A DNA stretch of 64,000 bases from Solenopsis invicta (lineage: Eukaryota; Arthropoda; Insecta; Hymenoptera; Formicidae), in NCBI RefSeq assembly GCF_016802725.1, contig NC_052679.1, positions 18,531,635 to 18,595,634 on the forward strand, written 5' to 3'. Within the stretch, counting starts at the first letter, position 1. Each line of letters opens with the position of its first letter. The position numbers were made by a program, and so were the translations under genes. The notes under the pieces were generated by a model. That model saw nothing but the letters and a program-made list of their open reading frames with translations. It made no database searches and was not told the DNA's origin. Positions 36,948 to 48,763 of the stretch are shown piece after piece.

Positions 36948-37511
36948 ACTGGATTTTAAATTGATGCATTTTTGAAGGAAATGCATATACACTTCAATAA
37001 TATCGTAACTCAATTTTTCTAATTTTTTAACAGTTTATATCTCTAAAATAATTCTAAATACTATAAATTTTTTATTTTACTCTTTCCGTTAAAAATCGTA
37101 TAAAAACAATTAAAGAGAGAGTATAATTAGACACATTATCGCAATAAATTTTATGATCGTCCTAAAGATCACCAAATTTAATATAAGTTTTGCAATGGTT
37201 AGGAATGTGTTTAGTAGGTGAGCAAACGAGAGTTTGCTCACCTACTAAACACATTCCTAACCATTGCAAAACTTATATTAAATTTGGTGATCTTTAGGAC
37301 GATCATAAAATTTATTGCGATAATGTGTCTAATTATACTCTCTCTTTAATTGTTTTTATACGATTTTTAACGGAAAGAGTAAAATAAAAAATTTATAGTA
37401 TTTAGAATTATTTTAGAGATATAAACTGTTAAAAAATTAGAAAAATTGAGTTACGATATTATTGAAGTGTATATGCATTTCCTTCAAAAATGCATCAATT
37501 TAAAATCCAGT
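36948..37511. repeat. Perfect 280-bp-arm palindrome containing copies of the preceding exon
   Basis: Left arm 36948-37227 and right arm 37232-37511 appear to be exact reverse complements with a 4-nt loop (GAGA, 37228-37231). The central 100 bp of each arm match the last exon of the upstream gene (36796-36890) with substitutions. So there are three copies: the exon itself, an inverted copy, and a direct copy. The direct copy keeps an open frame (FAHLLNTFLTIAKLILN and onward to a stop near 37350). A palindrome with such a small loop is unstable in vivo, so it is either very young or an assembly foldback. Confidence 0.9.
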
Positions 37512-37787
37512 ATTTAGAATTATTTCTATTCGCTGATAAAAGGACTTTCAAAAATCACCCTAATTGTTTAAAGTTATATTTTGTTTGACAATAATCTTTT
37601 ACAAGATTAATTATAAGTTAAATTCAAAATCAGACTAGAACTTTATCAAAAGATATCACAAACTCGTCAATTGCAATTATAATTTAAGAAGAGAAATACG
37701 TGGAAAATATTGGATCAAAAAATCGAATTATGTTTAATTTTATATTCTTTTTTTTTTCTTTCTCCCTCCCTTCTTGACCTTTCCTAG

Positions 37788-38244
37788 CCTTCGCGTTCCT
37801 CAGCATGTTCGCGTTTTGCGAGGAAACGTACGCTTTTCCCGACGATACAAAAATCGACACCAAGGATATAAAGGAGCCGAAAGATATCAAAGAAGCGGCG
37901 ACCGCGTCGAAAGACGTAAAGGACGCCATCAAGGCGGCTAAGGAAGCGAAGAAGAATAAAAAAGATTGCGCGCGGGATTGCGGAACCGATTATGATCCTG
38001 TTTGCGCTCATGATCCTACCGACGCCAGCTTTAAGCCGAGAATCTTTGGCACGCAGTGCGCTCTGGATATTCACAACTGCGAAATGGGCACGAGTAAGCA
38101 CACAAAAGCGGCATATGACTCACTATAAATAATTAGTTATTTATTTTAATATGATACCATTGATCACGTTGTACTTTAATCTTAGAATTGGCCGTGAAGA
38201 GCAAAGGCGAGTGCCCTGGATCCGGTGGAGCAAGACTATCCTAA
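37788..38244 (+). CDS. Kazal-type protease-inhibitor-like secreted protein (5' exon unresolved)
   Basis: Exons 37788-38093 and 38186-38244 (phase-1 junction), stop at 38242-38244. The exon starts with a hydrophobic segment (FAFLSMFAFCEETYA) that looks like the end of a signal peptide, so the initiating ATG is probably in an upstream exon; the internal ATG at 37805 is a weaker choice. A Lys/Asp/Ala-rich linker (DTKIDTKDIKEPKD...) precedes one Kazal-like domain. Its six cysteines are spaced C-3-C-7-C-17-C-6-C-13-C, with CGTDYDPVC and NCEMG. Kazal domains bind and block serine proteases through a surface loop after the second cysteine. The target is not predictable here. Phase allows joining to exon 2 of the preceding gene (G|CC). 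Confidence 0.75.
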
Positions 38245-39684
38245 ATCAACACTGCGGAATTCTGGAAGAGCAGCGAGAAACGTGGAGCATAACGCTAACC
38301 GTCGAATGAACTGTTAGATTTTATCATTGTGGATTTATTTAGTAAATAAATTCTGACTAAATATTTTAATGTATTCTAATTGCAATGCGACCGTTCTTCT
38401 AACGATGACAGAAATAGAGACGGTGTGATACGCAAGATAGCTGGATGTAATTACGTGACAAAATATGGCGATAAAATTGGCCGCTAGACTATACGCTGTG
38501 TAACCTATAAGAAATATACAGCGCAAAGTGTATCTATCTAATAAATATTAATGATGAGCAACTATTCATTCTGTCTCGAGCAATCACTTCCTTCCTGCAA
38601 CGTAGTTGCTTCTCGTAGTTTCTAATTTATGTAAGTTGCGTGGGCTGATACTGAATATGTATTCTCGGTGCGCAAATTTGAATCAGCTTTCTAATTGCAT
38701 CTACTTGCATCAATCTGTCTTCGCGCGAACACATAGTTGACAAATGTATTCTCAACTCTACTTGAATATAGATGATATCCGTTCTTATCACGCACTCACA
38801 GAAGCACAACATATTACATGCATTTTAATACTAATGTAACTTTGTTAATAGAAAAATATTTTATTTAAAATATTGAACGTGAGTAGAACTTTCTCAGCTA
38901 TTATTACTTTGTCTTCATTATTATGCTAAAAGAGGATGTGCTCGTATGTAATCCCCATTATCCCCATCCGTTCTTAAGTAATAATGCATCATCCTGTACG
39001 CACGTGTCACTGTTATTATTGCATAATATATTATTGCAGCTTTCTCGGAGCTGCAGCGTAACGAATGATGTCGACACGCTACGGACAAGCTATCATTATC
39101 GATTGATAATGAATAAACGTTTGAGCTTTATAGCTCGTTTTCTAGATGGCTAAACATTAAAAGGCATGTTAATTTATAGAGGGGAGGAATTGAATGATCT
39201 TTTTCATTGCTCCTGCTTCAATACAGTTTTCATTAAATTTTTAAATCATATTTATGTAAAATGAATATCTCTACTTCAGTACACATCTCTATTTCAGAAA
39301 TAAAAATTAACCATATAATTATTACATAATGTAACGAACACGCGCTATTTTTGTAAAATAATTTTATGCCAAAGTGGCTTTGGTCGTTTGTGATATTTTT
39401 AAGAAAAATAACAAATTGGCATAAATTATTATAAATCCTATGAATGACGAACATTGATTTGCCGAGCATGCCTACGCCGCAATGTGCGTGAAAGGCCGTA
39501 ATCTGTTCGCGTGAGGCTATTGTCCGTCAATCTTCATTGTAAAAGCTTTACCTTCCAAATCAATGTCCAAGATAATGAGGATGCGACCGTGCGCAATGAA
39601 GAACGACGGCTGGCTGCGAATCGCGTTCTCAGTCCAGCGCACTTAGTCTCGTCTCCAATGCGTCTACTCCGAACTGTCTGTGAC
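38245..39684. other. Intergenic, no gene seen
   Basis: AT-rich sequence with a probable poly(A) signal (AATAAATTC) near 38344 for the Kazal gene. GC-richer DNA at about 39470-39680 directly precedes the LRR gene start and may be its promoter or 5' UTR. Confidence 0.45.
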
Positions 39685-42605
39685 ATGACCGACTTATTCT
39701 TAAAGATTTACTGTGCAATTGTCTTCTTTTCATTGTGCAAGACAAACGCGTATTGCCTCGTCTCGCATACCTGCACCGCGAACACGCAAATTTCTACAGG
39801 TAATGGAACGAATTAAATAATCGTCCGCAATTAAATTCAGCAGCATAAATTAATGACCGAAAAATGCAAGAAGCGTCTTGTTGAATCTCTATTAATAATT
39901 ATATGCTATATAAAGCTGTATATTAAATGGAGATTGGAGAATACTATTTTGTATAAATGCATTTTTTTTTGTTCAAAGATACTTTAATAATTTCATGCTC
40001 TTTAAAAATTTTAGACTAAGACCGGTATTTACTATATATTTCTAGATTCTTATTTCAAGATTGTCTTAAGTAACGTCTTAAGATGCTGATACGGTTCTCT
40101 GATTGGTTGATGGCATCTCAAGGTGATACTTGAGATGATCTTAAATATAAGAATCGACTATGAATACCGGCCTAAGGAAGATAGGTCGCAAAAGGTAGAT
40201 TTTTGCGAGAAAAAGCCAGATCAAAATAAAGTATTCAAAACTAATATATCTTCTTCTAAATTTTTCTTATGTACGTCCAATATATTGAGAAACGTGATCG
40301 CAAAACTTGATATGAAGTGATATCTCATGTGTAAGGGCAGATACGGATTATTCATCGACGCCCCCGGAAGAATCGATGTCGATCTTCGAGGAGATGGAGA
40401 ACCGACTCTCGAGCCTGGAACGCAGATTGCGAGCGATCGAACATCCGGGTAAGAATCAATAAAACTCTCACGATTCGCGACAGAATCACTCGTACGAAAA
40501 CACACTCGTACTTTTGCAGTTTGGCAAATCGGTCTGAAAGAGGAGGATTGGGAGGTATGTACCGCAGGACCCTGCAAATGCGTACCGGAAATGAAATCGG
40601 TGTCCTGCTGGAGATACAATCTGCTGGATTTACCCGCGTCGCAATTGGTGCCCGCCGATGTGCTGCGGCTGTAAGCAATTTGAAAGATAATATCGTTCGT
40701 TTGATAGGTACCCAATGATAAATCTTTTTCGAAAAAATAATCGAAGGTACGATTAGTGAATTCTAAGGCGTGAAAGAATTACTTTACAATAATTGTATAA
40801 ATAGAATTCTTTATTTTATGTCGCACATTATCAAATAATTATTCTTTTTCTTTTAATTGTAACTTTTTATATATTATATAGACGAATATTTATTAATATT
40901 GACTTCTTTTCATCATAAAAATACATACGTGTTTAATCTTAGTATGCTTCGAAAATGAAAATATTTTTCTTCATGTGTCTTTTCAGGGATCTCGGAGGTA
41001 ATCGGCTCAGCGCCCTGCACAGAGACACGTTTAGAAATATGACGCAGTTGCACCATCTGTAAGTAGTGTAACGATTGAGAGCTATGTATAATTCATGCTC
41101 AAAAGAAACTGAATTACAGAGACTTGAGTAGCAATCTAGTCGAGCATTTGGCGCCGAGCCTGTTCTTATCGCTGCACGGTATCGCAAATGTCAGGTTGAG
41201 CAACAATCTCTTGAAGGAAATACAACCCAATCAGTTTTTTGGATTATGGGATCTTCAAATACTGTACGTCAGACACTTACAGCCAGTAACAACAAAATGT
41301 CTATTTATTAAATATCCATTATTGAGATTTATTTATATTATTATATTTATTTAATTGAAAATTTGATGTTTCTCGTTTTCATCATTTTCTTGTGAGCTCG
41401 CTACAAATTTAATAATTCGTTCTATTTAGCGATCTGTCATCGAATAGACTTTGTACTTTGCCGGAAGGGATCTTTTTTTGAGTAATAGTCACTTGGTCCT
41501 ATTGGATCTCTCTTTCAATCGCATTTCATTATTACCTCCTGGTGCATTTGATGGTCTTGGAAATCTCGATGAACTGTTGTTGAATAAAAATCGACTAGCT
41601 CAATTACCCGGTCGAATTTTTCGGGACACCAAAAAACTCAGACGCCTCGCACTTGAAGAAAATCGTTTGAAAGAACTGCCTAACGGTATATTTGAAAATC
41701 TGACGTCGCTCAAAGAGTTAAATATGCGGAACATTAAATATGCGATTGACGGAGGTGCCCAAAGAATTGTTCGTGACCCTGTCACAACTGGAAATTCTAG
41801 AATTATCAAGCAATAAAATATCTCGTGTAAATATAAATATATGTTAATTTATCTACATTTTAATTTAAAAAAATTACAACAATAACATGAATGTATTAAA
41901 AAAATATGTTTTCTATAAAGAAACATTTATAATATATTATTATAAGATATATTAGGTCTTTAAAAAATTATTTCTCTTTAAAATTTAGATTATATTATAT
42001 ATATTTCTTATAAACAATTTGAATCTTTGATAGATTGACGCAAAAGCCTTTTACGGTACGACAGCGCTTCGAGAACTTCGACTAGGACATAATCATATAA
42101 AACACTTGTCACCTGGATTATTCAACAATTCTGTATCCTTGGAACGTCTCATTCTCTATGACAATCGTATAAAAATCCTAACAAGAGGTGTTTTTCGCGG
42201 CTTGTACAATCTTACTTCTCTTTTTCTGCAATCCAATCGATTGAGGATACTACAATCAGGAGTTTTCAAGGACACGCCGAACTTACGAAAGCTGTGAGTT
42301 GATTTCTTGGATTTCTTTTTTATAATTGTGACACATTACTGACTTTAAATTTAATATTATCTAATATCAAATTTGTTTGTATATACTTTTACTTAATAAA
42401 ATGACAAGTGTTTCCATTAAAATATGCATAAAAAGTTGTATGTTTATTTTATAAGTCTTATGTGTTGTATCAGATTACAATTTAAGCAATATATATTTTT
42501 ATTTTTCAAATAAAAAAATATTTTTCTGTTTCACGCCGTGATGTGATCTATAGGCAACTGGAGTCGAATGACCTCTCTTTCTTGCCAGCTGGTAGGCTGG
42601 TATAA
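39685..42605 (+). pseudogene. Leucine-rich-repeat extracellular protein gene, frameshifted and 3'-truncated
   Basis: Exon blocks: 39685-39799, 40341-40448, 40520-40670, 40987-41058, 41120-41263, 41430-41826, 42034-42293, 42554-42605. It opens with a signal peptide (LFLKIYCAIVFFSLC), a charged coiled segment (MSIFEEMENRLSSLERRL) and an LRRNT-like Cys cluster (CKCVPEMKSVSC). About ten LRRs follow with phase-2 introns typical of such genes. Damage: a stop at 41479-41481 caused by a frame change in a T7 run (41473-41479), and a 16-bp tandem duplication (TTAAATATGCG at 41718 and 41734) shifting frame again. The last exon stops at 42605 in mid-repeat, after FLPAG, with no LRRCT cap. The family includes secreted or membrane-anchored binding proteins. 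The missing cap matches the orphan exon at 19712. Confidence 0.8.
40019..40173. mobile_element. MITE-like inverted repeat (CCGGTATT ends)
   Basis: The left end is AGACCGGTATTTA and the right end is GAATACCGGCCT. Inverted blocks AGATTCTTAT/ATAAGAATC and AAGATTGTCTTAA/TTGAGATGATCTTAA lie inside. It is about 155 bp, in an intron of the LRR gene. Confidence 0.65.
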
Positions 42606-42645
42606 AATTTTTAAAGGCTTTATATGCACCTACATAATAACCACT

Positions 42646-45600
42646 TCAGCGTTTTATAGTCGAGAAAATCGGGCAGCTCCTTCTGAGTCCCATACACTTT
42701 TCTTTATCGATGAATAGTGCATCTGTCTTGGACTTCAAATTGCTTTCTAAATTAGATTTCGTTCGCAAGAGTTGCTGATGCTGTGCCTCAGTCTGTTGCA
42801 GTTTCATGTTCATATTATACATTATTTTATTAATATCCTCTACTTCTTTGAGCATCCTACAAAACGTGCAAATATTGTTATTTGTATAGTGATACGTGAT
42901 ACGTGAAATGATTGTAGCAAACCTGAGTTGAGCTTCATCCTTGCATAGTTCAATTTCTGGTCGGTGCGTCCGAATCTCCAGTCGCGTGTGCGTAACTTTC
43001 AATTTTGGAATTTTATCGGCGATGGTTTTTTGCATTAATACTATACTCTTCTCAGCGTTATAGATCTCTTCTAAAATCTAAAACGTTCACATACAAATAA
43101 TACTAAATTTAACATATATTCTCATACTGTTTATAATACTAATAAAAATTTGTATGCTCCTGTTGTCTATCGCAGCCTTGTATTGCTTTCTATAAACACA
43201 ATGTTTATTACCTTGTGCAGGTGCGTTTGTAACTTTTCTTTCGCTTCCAACATTTCAGCAGCTCGTCTGTCCAGCGCTTTATTGGTTTCAGTCCAGGCCT
43301 CAAATATCTCGCAGCCTATCACATTTATAGCGCTGTCAATGTCGCTTCGCAATTTGTGCGACTTTGCTCGCTCCACCTGCGATTTCTTCACTATACTGTT
43401 TGATGCTTCCGCCCAAGCTTCAGTTCTAACATTGTAAACGTAATTATTTATAGTTGCAGTCGTGTGTCAGTCAGTAGAGAAACGAAATTCACAAAAAAAT
43501 AACTTATTTAGTAAACGAGGTACGCTATTATTTATTTTTTTAAATTTTATTATATATTTTTTTTAATCTCTTTCCTTCTCCCTCATTAAGTGCTATAACG
43601 CACACACATACAAAAATGTCACATATGTCTTTAACTAAAGGACTTTATAATTACCTAGGCTCATATCTCTCTACATCATCATAACGTTGCAGACCACTAC
43701 AATTGTTCATCTGTTGATAAACGTTGTCAATTCCCAAAGTTTCTTTCTTCTGCACATGAATTTGCAGCTGATGTTGTATGCTTCTGCCGTTTGTTAACTG
43801 GAAGATATAGAGCAAGTTTTTCAAAGTTATCGCAACGGTAAACGTTTAATGTACCTGATTGGCACAATTATCCACGAACTGTTTTAATTTCGTCTCACAA
43901 TTTCTCACAATCTCCACTTCCTTCAGCAGAGCTTTTTCGACCTCATCATGAACCAAATCAATACCTATCAATATTAACTAATTAATTAGATTTAAGTGAC
44001 GCATTTTTGTAAGATTTCCCCCATTTCAATCTCGATACATCTTTGAATCTTTATAATAATTTAATATCAGAAAATGAAGAACCTTTTCTTGATTCCCGAT
44101 GATAAAGACATTCTTGCGCGATGTGTAGCTGTGCTTCGAGATTTTGGATTACAATTTGCGAATTACGTCGACATTCCTGTAGTTTATCGTTTTCTACAAT
44201 TAATCTTTCTAATTCCGAAACTATATCATTCCGCCAGAAAGTAATGTCCATGATTCTTTCCCCGCTCTTCCTTTGTCCTTTTTGTATCTTTTCATCGATT
44301 TCTCTGAGACGGATAGCAAGAATATATTTCGAGAAATGAGTCGATGTGTATTTTATTAACAAATAATTTTAAACATAGCTTTCAGAGCTTCAATATTATA
44401 ACGGCATTTATATCTTTTATGTCAAATTACTCTCTGCAAATATTCTTTGCAAATTTCATCTTTTTACTTTTTATTTCTTTACAGGAATATCCAGTAAAAT
44501 ATCCAATTTGCAACAAAAAATGTTTTGAGATAGACTTTGATATATTATAATTTTAAAACAGAAATTAATATATTATCTAATATATCTATAATTAAATGCA
44601 TCTATAACTAATTTTTTATTTGATTCAAAGGCAGTAACATCAAAACGAATCTTGAGAATATTTTCCTACCCTACTAAACATGTAGTCTTCTTGCGCAATT
44701 TTTCGGAATAGTTCCTGTTAGCATTCGCCTCATTGTGGAGCTCGATTTGATTTCGTACCCATTCACACGGTGTATATCGCGTGTAAAGCGCGGCACGCGC
44801 CGCGTGCGAAGGATTGCGATCAAAACCGGTTACCAAATTCGGGAACTTCAACGGCTCCGTCGCCAGTCCGCGTGACATGCGACTGGCGTCTACCAGCAGA
44901 TTTGTTATGGGCTGCGCAGGCCTAAATAAACATTAATTTAGACAACAAAAATATTGTTTAAAACTGCAGAGAGTATATACAATAATTTCCTAATTTCATA
45001 CATACGTATATAAAGTCTTGAAATTAATTTTCGCCTTTTATGCTAAAAATGGCTTTTTAAATTAGTGCTAGCACTTTTGATTGTTGAAAATACAGCAAGT
45101 TGCTTACAAGGGATTAGCTTCTACGATTTCGTATCTCAAAGTAGGACGCCAAGGATGCGACCTCGAGGTTTTGCATAATTCTCTGACTCCGCCTGGAACC
45201 GGAGGACCAACGACCCGCTCCATACACGGTGAAACGCTGCCTGCACTCCATGGCTGAAGTTGCTAGACATAATAGGTGTTTGAGTAAAATGATAACCGAA
45301 CAAACGGAAAAAGATCTTAATGATAAAATTCTAAGATCCCTCGAGTGTTTTTCGTGCTATTGAATAAAATCTTCACAATAAACAATTAATTTTTTTAACC
45401 CTACATCTGATTGATAAAATTGACAGAATCTAGTTTAATTGGAATACTATGTGCAACATTGAATGACATTTACAGAGTACATACAATAGTCTCGCTTCTT
45501 TTTTCGGTTTTAATGTTAGCCATGATCGCCTACGATAAATTTCATAAATTTCTCTTTACATCCAGAAGAGATACAGGCGCAATTCAGCGAAATTTTGAAA

Positions 45601-45674
45601 CGCGACTGAAGTAAATCGAATCTCGAGCGATTTGCGAAAAAAACGCAATGCCTATACTGTCGACTACTTACCAT
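42646..45674 (-). CDS. Tektin, 9 exons
   Basis: Exons (minus): 45674-45672, 45262-45108, 44921-44670, 44303-44083, 43964-43855, 43797-43655, 43425-43212, 43077-42923, 42856-42646; total 1464 nt, 487 aa, all phases consistent. Tektins are coiled-coil filament proteins bound to the A-tubule of axonemal doublets in cilia and sperm tails. Supporting features are LQPWSA and HPWRPTL at the N-terminus, CEWVRNQIELHNEA and FWRNDIVSELERL in coil 1A/1B, HIAQECLYHRESRKG followed by IDLVHDEVEKAL, and HRPEIELCKD, the near-invariant tektin nonapeptide (RPNVELCRD). The predicted ATG is the last codon of a 5' exon (CTGTATG before GTAAGT). The next exon starts CAA CTT CAG, giving MQLQPWSA. The isotype (tektin-3 or -4 like) is not certain. 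Confidence 0.9.
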
Positions 45675-46030
45675 ACAGAAGAATACACAATTAAAAATAT
45701 TTTCTCTCGTCCGAGAAAACGTATGGGAAATAAAAGTGACTCCGTTAGTTCGTTCGTAACTTTTTTCTTGAAATAACGAGATGAGATATATGTAAAAAAA
45801 TCATTCCCGTTGAGAAAAAAGCAAAGTGACTTCGAAGTAATGTTTGTCCTGCTTAGGCGGGGCGCATTTTTAAAGTCCGGAAGTGTATCGGCCACGTGAC
45901 ACACGAGTCGGCGTCACGACTGTCACGAGGTTAGTAGTCAGGTGCTTCGGACGGAGTGGAGTGCCTTCTGCTCTCAGTTACCGTGCGTACGGTTCAACGT
46001 GAGTTCACGTTCGTTCGACTCACCTCCAGG
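45675..46030. promoter_or_regulatory. Divergent promoter between tektin (-) and VhaAC45 (+)
   Basis: Only 356 bp separate the two start codons, and the two genes run outward. The segment contains both 5' UTRs and the core promoters. A GTCACGTGA-like palindrome (GGCCACGTGACAC near 45890, an E-box/M-box CACGTG) lies midway. CACGTG is the core of the lysosomal CLEAR element bound by TFEB/Mitf, which is known to drive V-ATPase genes, including those in Drosophila. Confidence 0.6.
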
Positions 46031-47960
46031 ATGACGGATGGTACTGGAAAGCCGAGCAGCTTGACCCGCGCGTCGTTCTTCGCGCTGCTCGCCGTCTGTC
46101 AGCTTGCTCTCGGTCGCGCCTGCACGCCCGCTGTGCTCTGGTGTTCGCACGAGTCGCTTGACTATGACGCGGCGTACCGAGCGGCGCCGTCCAGCCCGCT
46201 GCAGAAGGTGACGTCTGAGGAGTTCGAGAAGAGCCTGTCACAGTTCAACGTCACCGAGCCGGCGGTCATCACCGAGGAACTTTGCATCGAGGATCTGCGG
46301 AACAGCAAGGTTAGTCTCTCGTTCCCACCTGGCTATTCATCTGCGTTTGTAAAAGGAATGCTTATCAGAAAGGAATAACAAAGAAGCTGAAGAAAGAACT
46401 CTCGACAAATTGCACCTGGTTCATATTGTTACAATATTGTCATCAGATCAGTGTCCTTCATTTTCTCTCTTTCTGCATTTGGATTCTGGATGTGCATACT
46501 TTTGTTCTAGTTTAGAAATAGAAGACACGCCAGGAGAAAGCACCCCGAAACTTGAACATTCAATGACCACAAGATCATTTTAGTTTGTTTCGTTATGGTC
46601 CATAAATATATTGTTCATCTTACATAAGTTCTATGTGTAGTGAATAGAATTTAGAATTAAGAGCACTAAGAACAGTCGTTTTGATTACTTCTTTTCAGAG
46701 AGATTGTAGAGTTGTTACAAGTACGTAAATATTGCAGGTGCTGTCAAATGCCACCAATGGGTCGAAAATAGTTTACTTTCCATGTGTCGACACACCTGAC
46801 ACGGTTCTCCTCAAGGTCTACAAGCAGATAAAAGTGATAGAAGATATAAATGATGATCACGAGTTCAACATGGTCCTTAAGGACATTGATTCGAGTGGAT
46901 GCATATTACTTACAGGAAAACAATGCCGTTACAGTCACACTGAACGAATAAAGAGGGAGGCACTTGCAGACAACTCTACAGAGTTCAAGATAAAAACGAA
47001 TAAAGTCCTCCTGTATTCGGCTAAGCCACTATCATTCAAGGTAAATGTTTTTCAATTTAATATTACACGAGAAATTTGAAAGTAAAAGAGATTTTGAAAC
47101 ATTTATGCATTAACATTAGAATCATTGATGGTACATTTTGGCTCTGATAATTATTCCAATTATTTTTCTTTTACATAGAATATTGAAAATATGTGAATAC
47201 AAATAATATCAAAGTAACTTTTCACAAATCAAAAACAAAAAAAAAAAAAGATAAAATTAGCCTTTGACAGTTCTAGTAGAATATCGTCGGCGATCTTAAT
47301 ATTATTTAATTATATATATGTATATATATACAATAAAAGGGAAAATATTGACAAAAAAATTTACATTTTTGATATTGATCAATTAGATAAATAGAAACTG
47401 AAGATAATATAAAGGAAGTACTATCGTTACAGGCACCCGACAAAGATGATGCAGTGCAACTTGAATCAAAGGCTGCCAGTGCAACAAGTCGTACAGAGAA
47501 GGAAACCACAATCCTGACCATCAAGTTCACTAATGTCGAGGAAATTGGCAGTCTAACGCTAGAGTTCTACTTCGTGGTCAAAAGCATCGGCTATTATACG
47601 TTGAAAAACGTGACTTACGACATCGACAACAAAATAAATGTTCTATCTACCATGCGGGACATCTCCTTCCCGTTCGGTTTCTCTTACCATTGCTCGCCAG
47701 AAACCGCTTTTGTGAACAGTACCACGTCGTACTTAAAGCTCACGGAAATGCAAGTACAGGTCGATCACAAAAACGCGACGTTTAGCGACGCGTACGACTG
47801 CGTTGGTTTTACCAGTATACCGATCTGGATGGGGATATTCGTGACGGTGATATTGGGTCTGATCATGATATGGGCACTCATCATGATCATGGACATCCAT
47901 ACGATGGACAAATTTGATGATCCTAAGGGGAAAACTATCACAATCTCCAGCGCGGAATAG
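46031..47960 (+). CDS. VhaAC45: V-type proton ATPase accessory subunit S1 (Ac45)
   Basis: Exons 46031-46309, 46738-47040 and 47433-47960, all phase 0, give 369 aa, close to insect Ac45 length. Ac45 is a type I membrane glycoprotein in the Vo sector that helps assemble and sort the proton pump of lysosomes, secretory granules and plasma membrane. There is a signal peptide (FFALLAVCQLALGRA), a luminal domain with several N-glycosylation sites (NVT, NGS, NST), and a conserved FSYHCSPETAF and DCVGFTSIPIWMG block. One TM helix (FVTVILGLIMIWALIMI, about residues 327-343) is followed by the signature tail HTMDKFDDPKGKTIT. The upstream ATG at 45956 is in another frame and is not favoured. Confidence 0.93.
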
Positions 47961-48763
47961 AATAATAACAATAATAATAATTTGTAATGCAATTGTAGGT
48001 ATTGAGTATTCATGTGCGAAACCTATCATCGCAGATATCGTGTTGATTGTTCATAATGACGATTATCGTGTTAATTCCTCCGAGTGTCACACGTTTTCAC
48101 AAAAACTGAGAGTATTAAGTAACGATAATACTAGTCTCATTATTGATGAACTTTCGCTCGATGTATAAATATCATTCCTTTGTACAATATTATTTTACTT
48201 TCAATATTTATATAATATATTGTTCGCTATTGTACGTTTGCTATTTGTATGATACAATGGTTACGAATTTCTTATTTTAGCGTTTAGTTCTTATGCTAAA
48301 TTTAAGAAAAGTTGTAAAATTCTTCGAGTGAATGAGTTTCCTAATATATACTGGGAATAATACATATTAAATAAAAACCCAAACGAGAAGTGTTCTTTTA
48401 AACAGGAATATAATATATAACAATAGAAAAAAAAATAGTAATATTGTCTAGCCATATACATTCATGGTAAAAATGGACAGTTGCATATAGCGGTTATTAC
48501 CTGTTACTATTTGTACAGCACAACGTAATGTTTATCTTAGAAACGGTATTAAAAAAAATTGTAAACTGAGACTTGTTATGCGGTAGACGAATAAATTTCT
48601 ATTCGAAATACGATTCCGCACCAAATGATTCTCACTGTATAAGCTTCCTTATTAAGAGTTCGTCAAAAATATGTAATATAAGCTATAATATAAATGTTTA
48701 ATATAATGTATAAAAAAAAAACGTACAATATAAATGTCCTGTAAAATCGACTTGTCGTCTTAT
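47961..48763. terminator. Converging 3' ends of VhaAC45 (+) and heparanase (-)
   Basis: A non-coding, AT-rich stretch. AATAAA-type signals on the plus strand (for example near 48370 and 48589) would end VhaAC45. On the minus strand the heparanase stop codon is at 48764 and its 3' UTR extends leftward into this interval. Overlapping antisense 3' UTRs are possible. Confidence 0.45.

Noticed and set aside
42120..42293. Idea that this LRR exon starts a separate intact gene
   Set aside because: Its acceptor and phase continue the preceding LRR exons (NKISR to IDAKAFYG), so it belongs to the broken gene.
47733..48168. Frames antisense to and downstream of VhaAC45 (82-98 codons)
   Set aside because: Antisense of the TM/tail coding region or AT-rich 3' UTR; no independent support.
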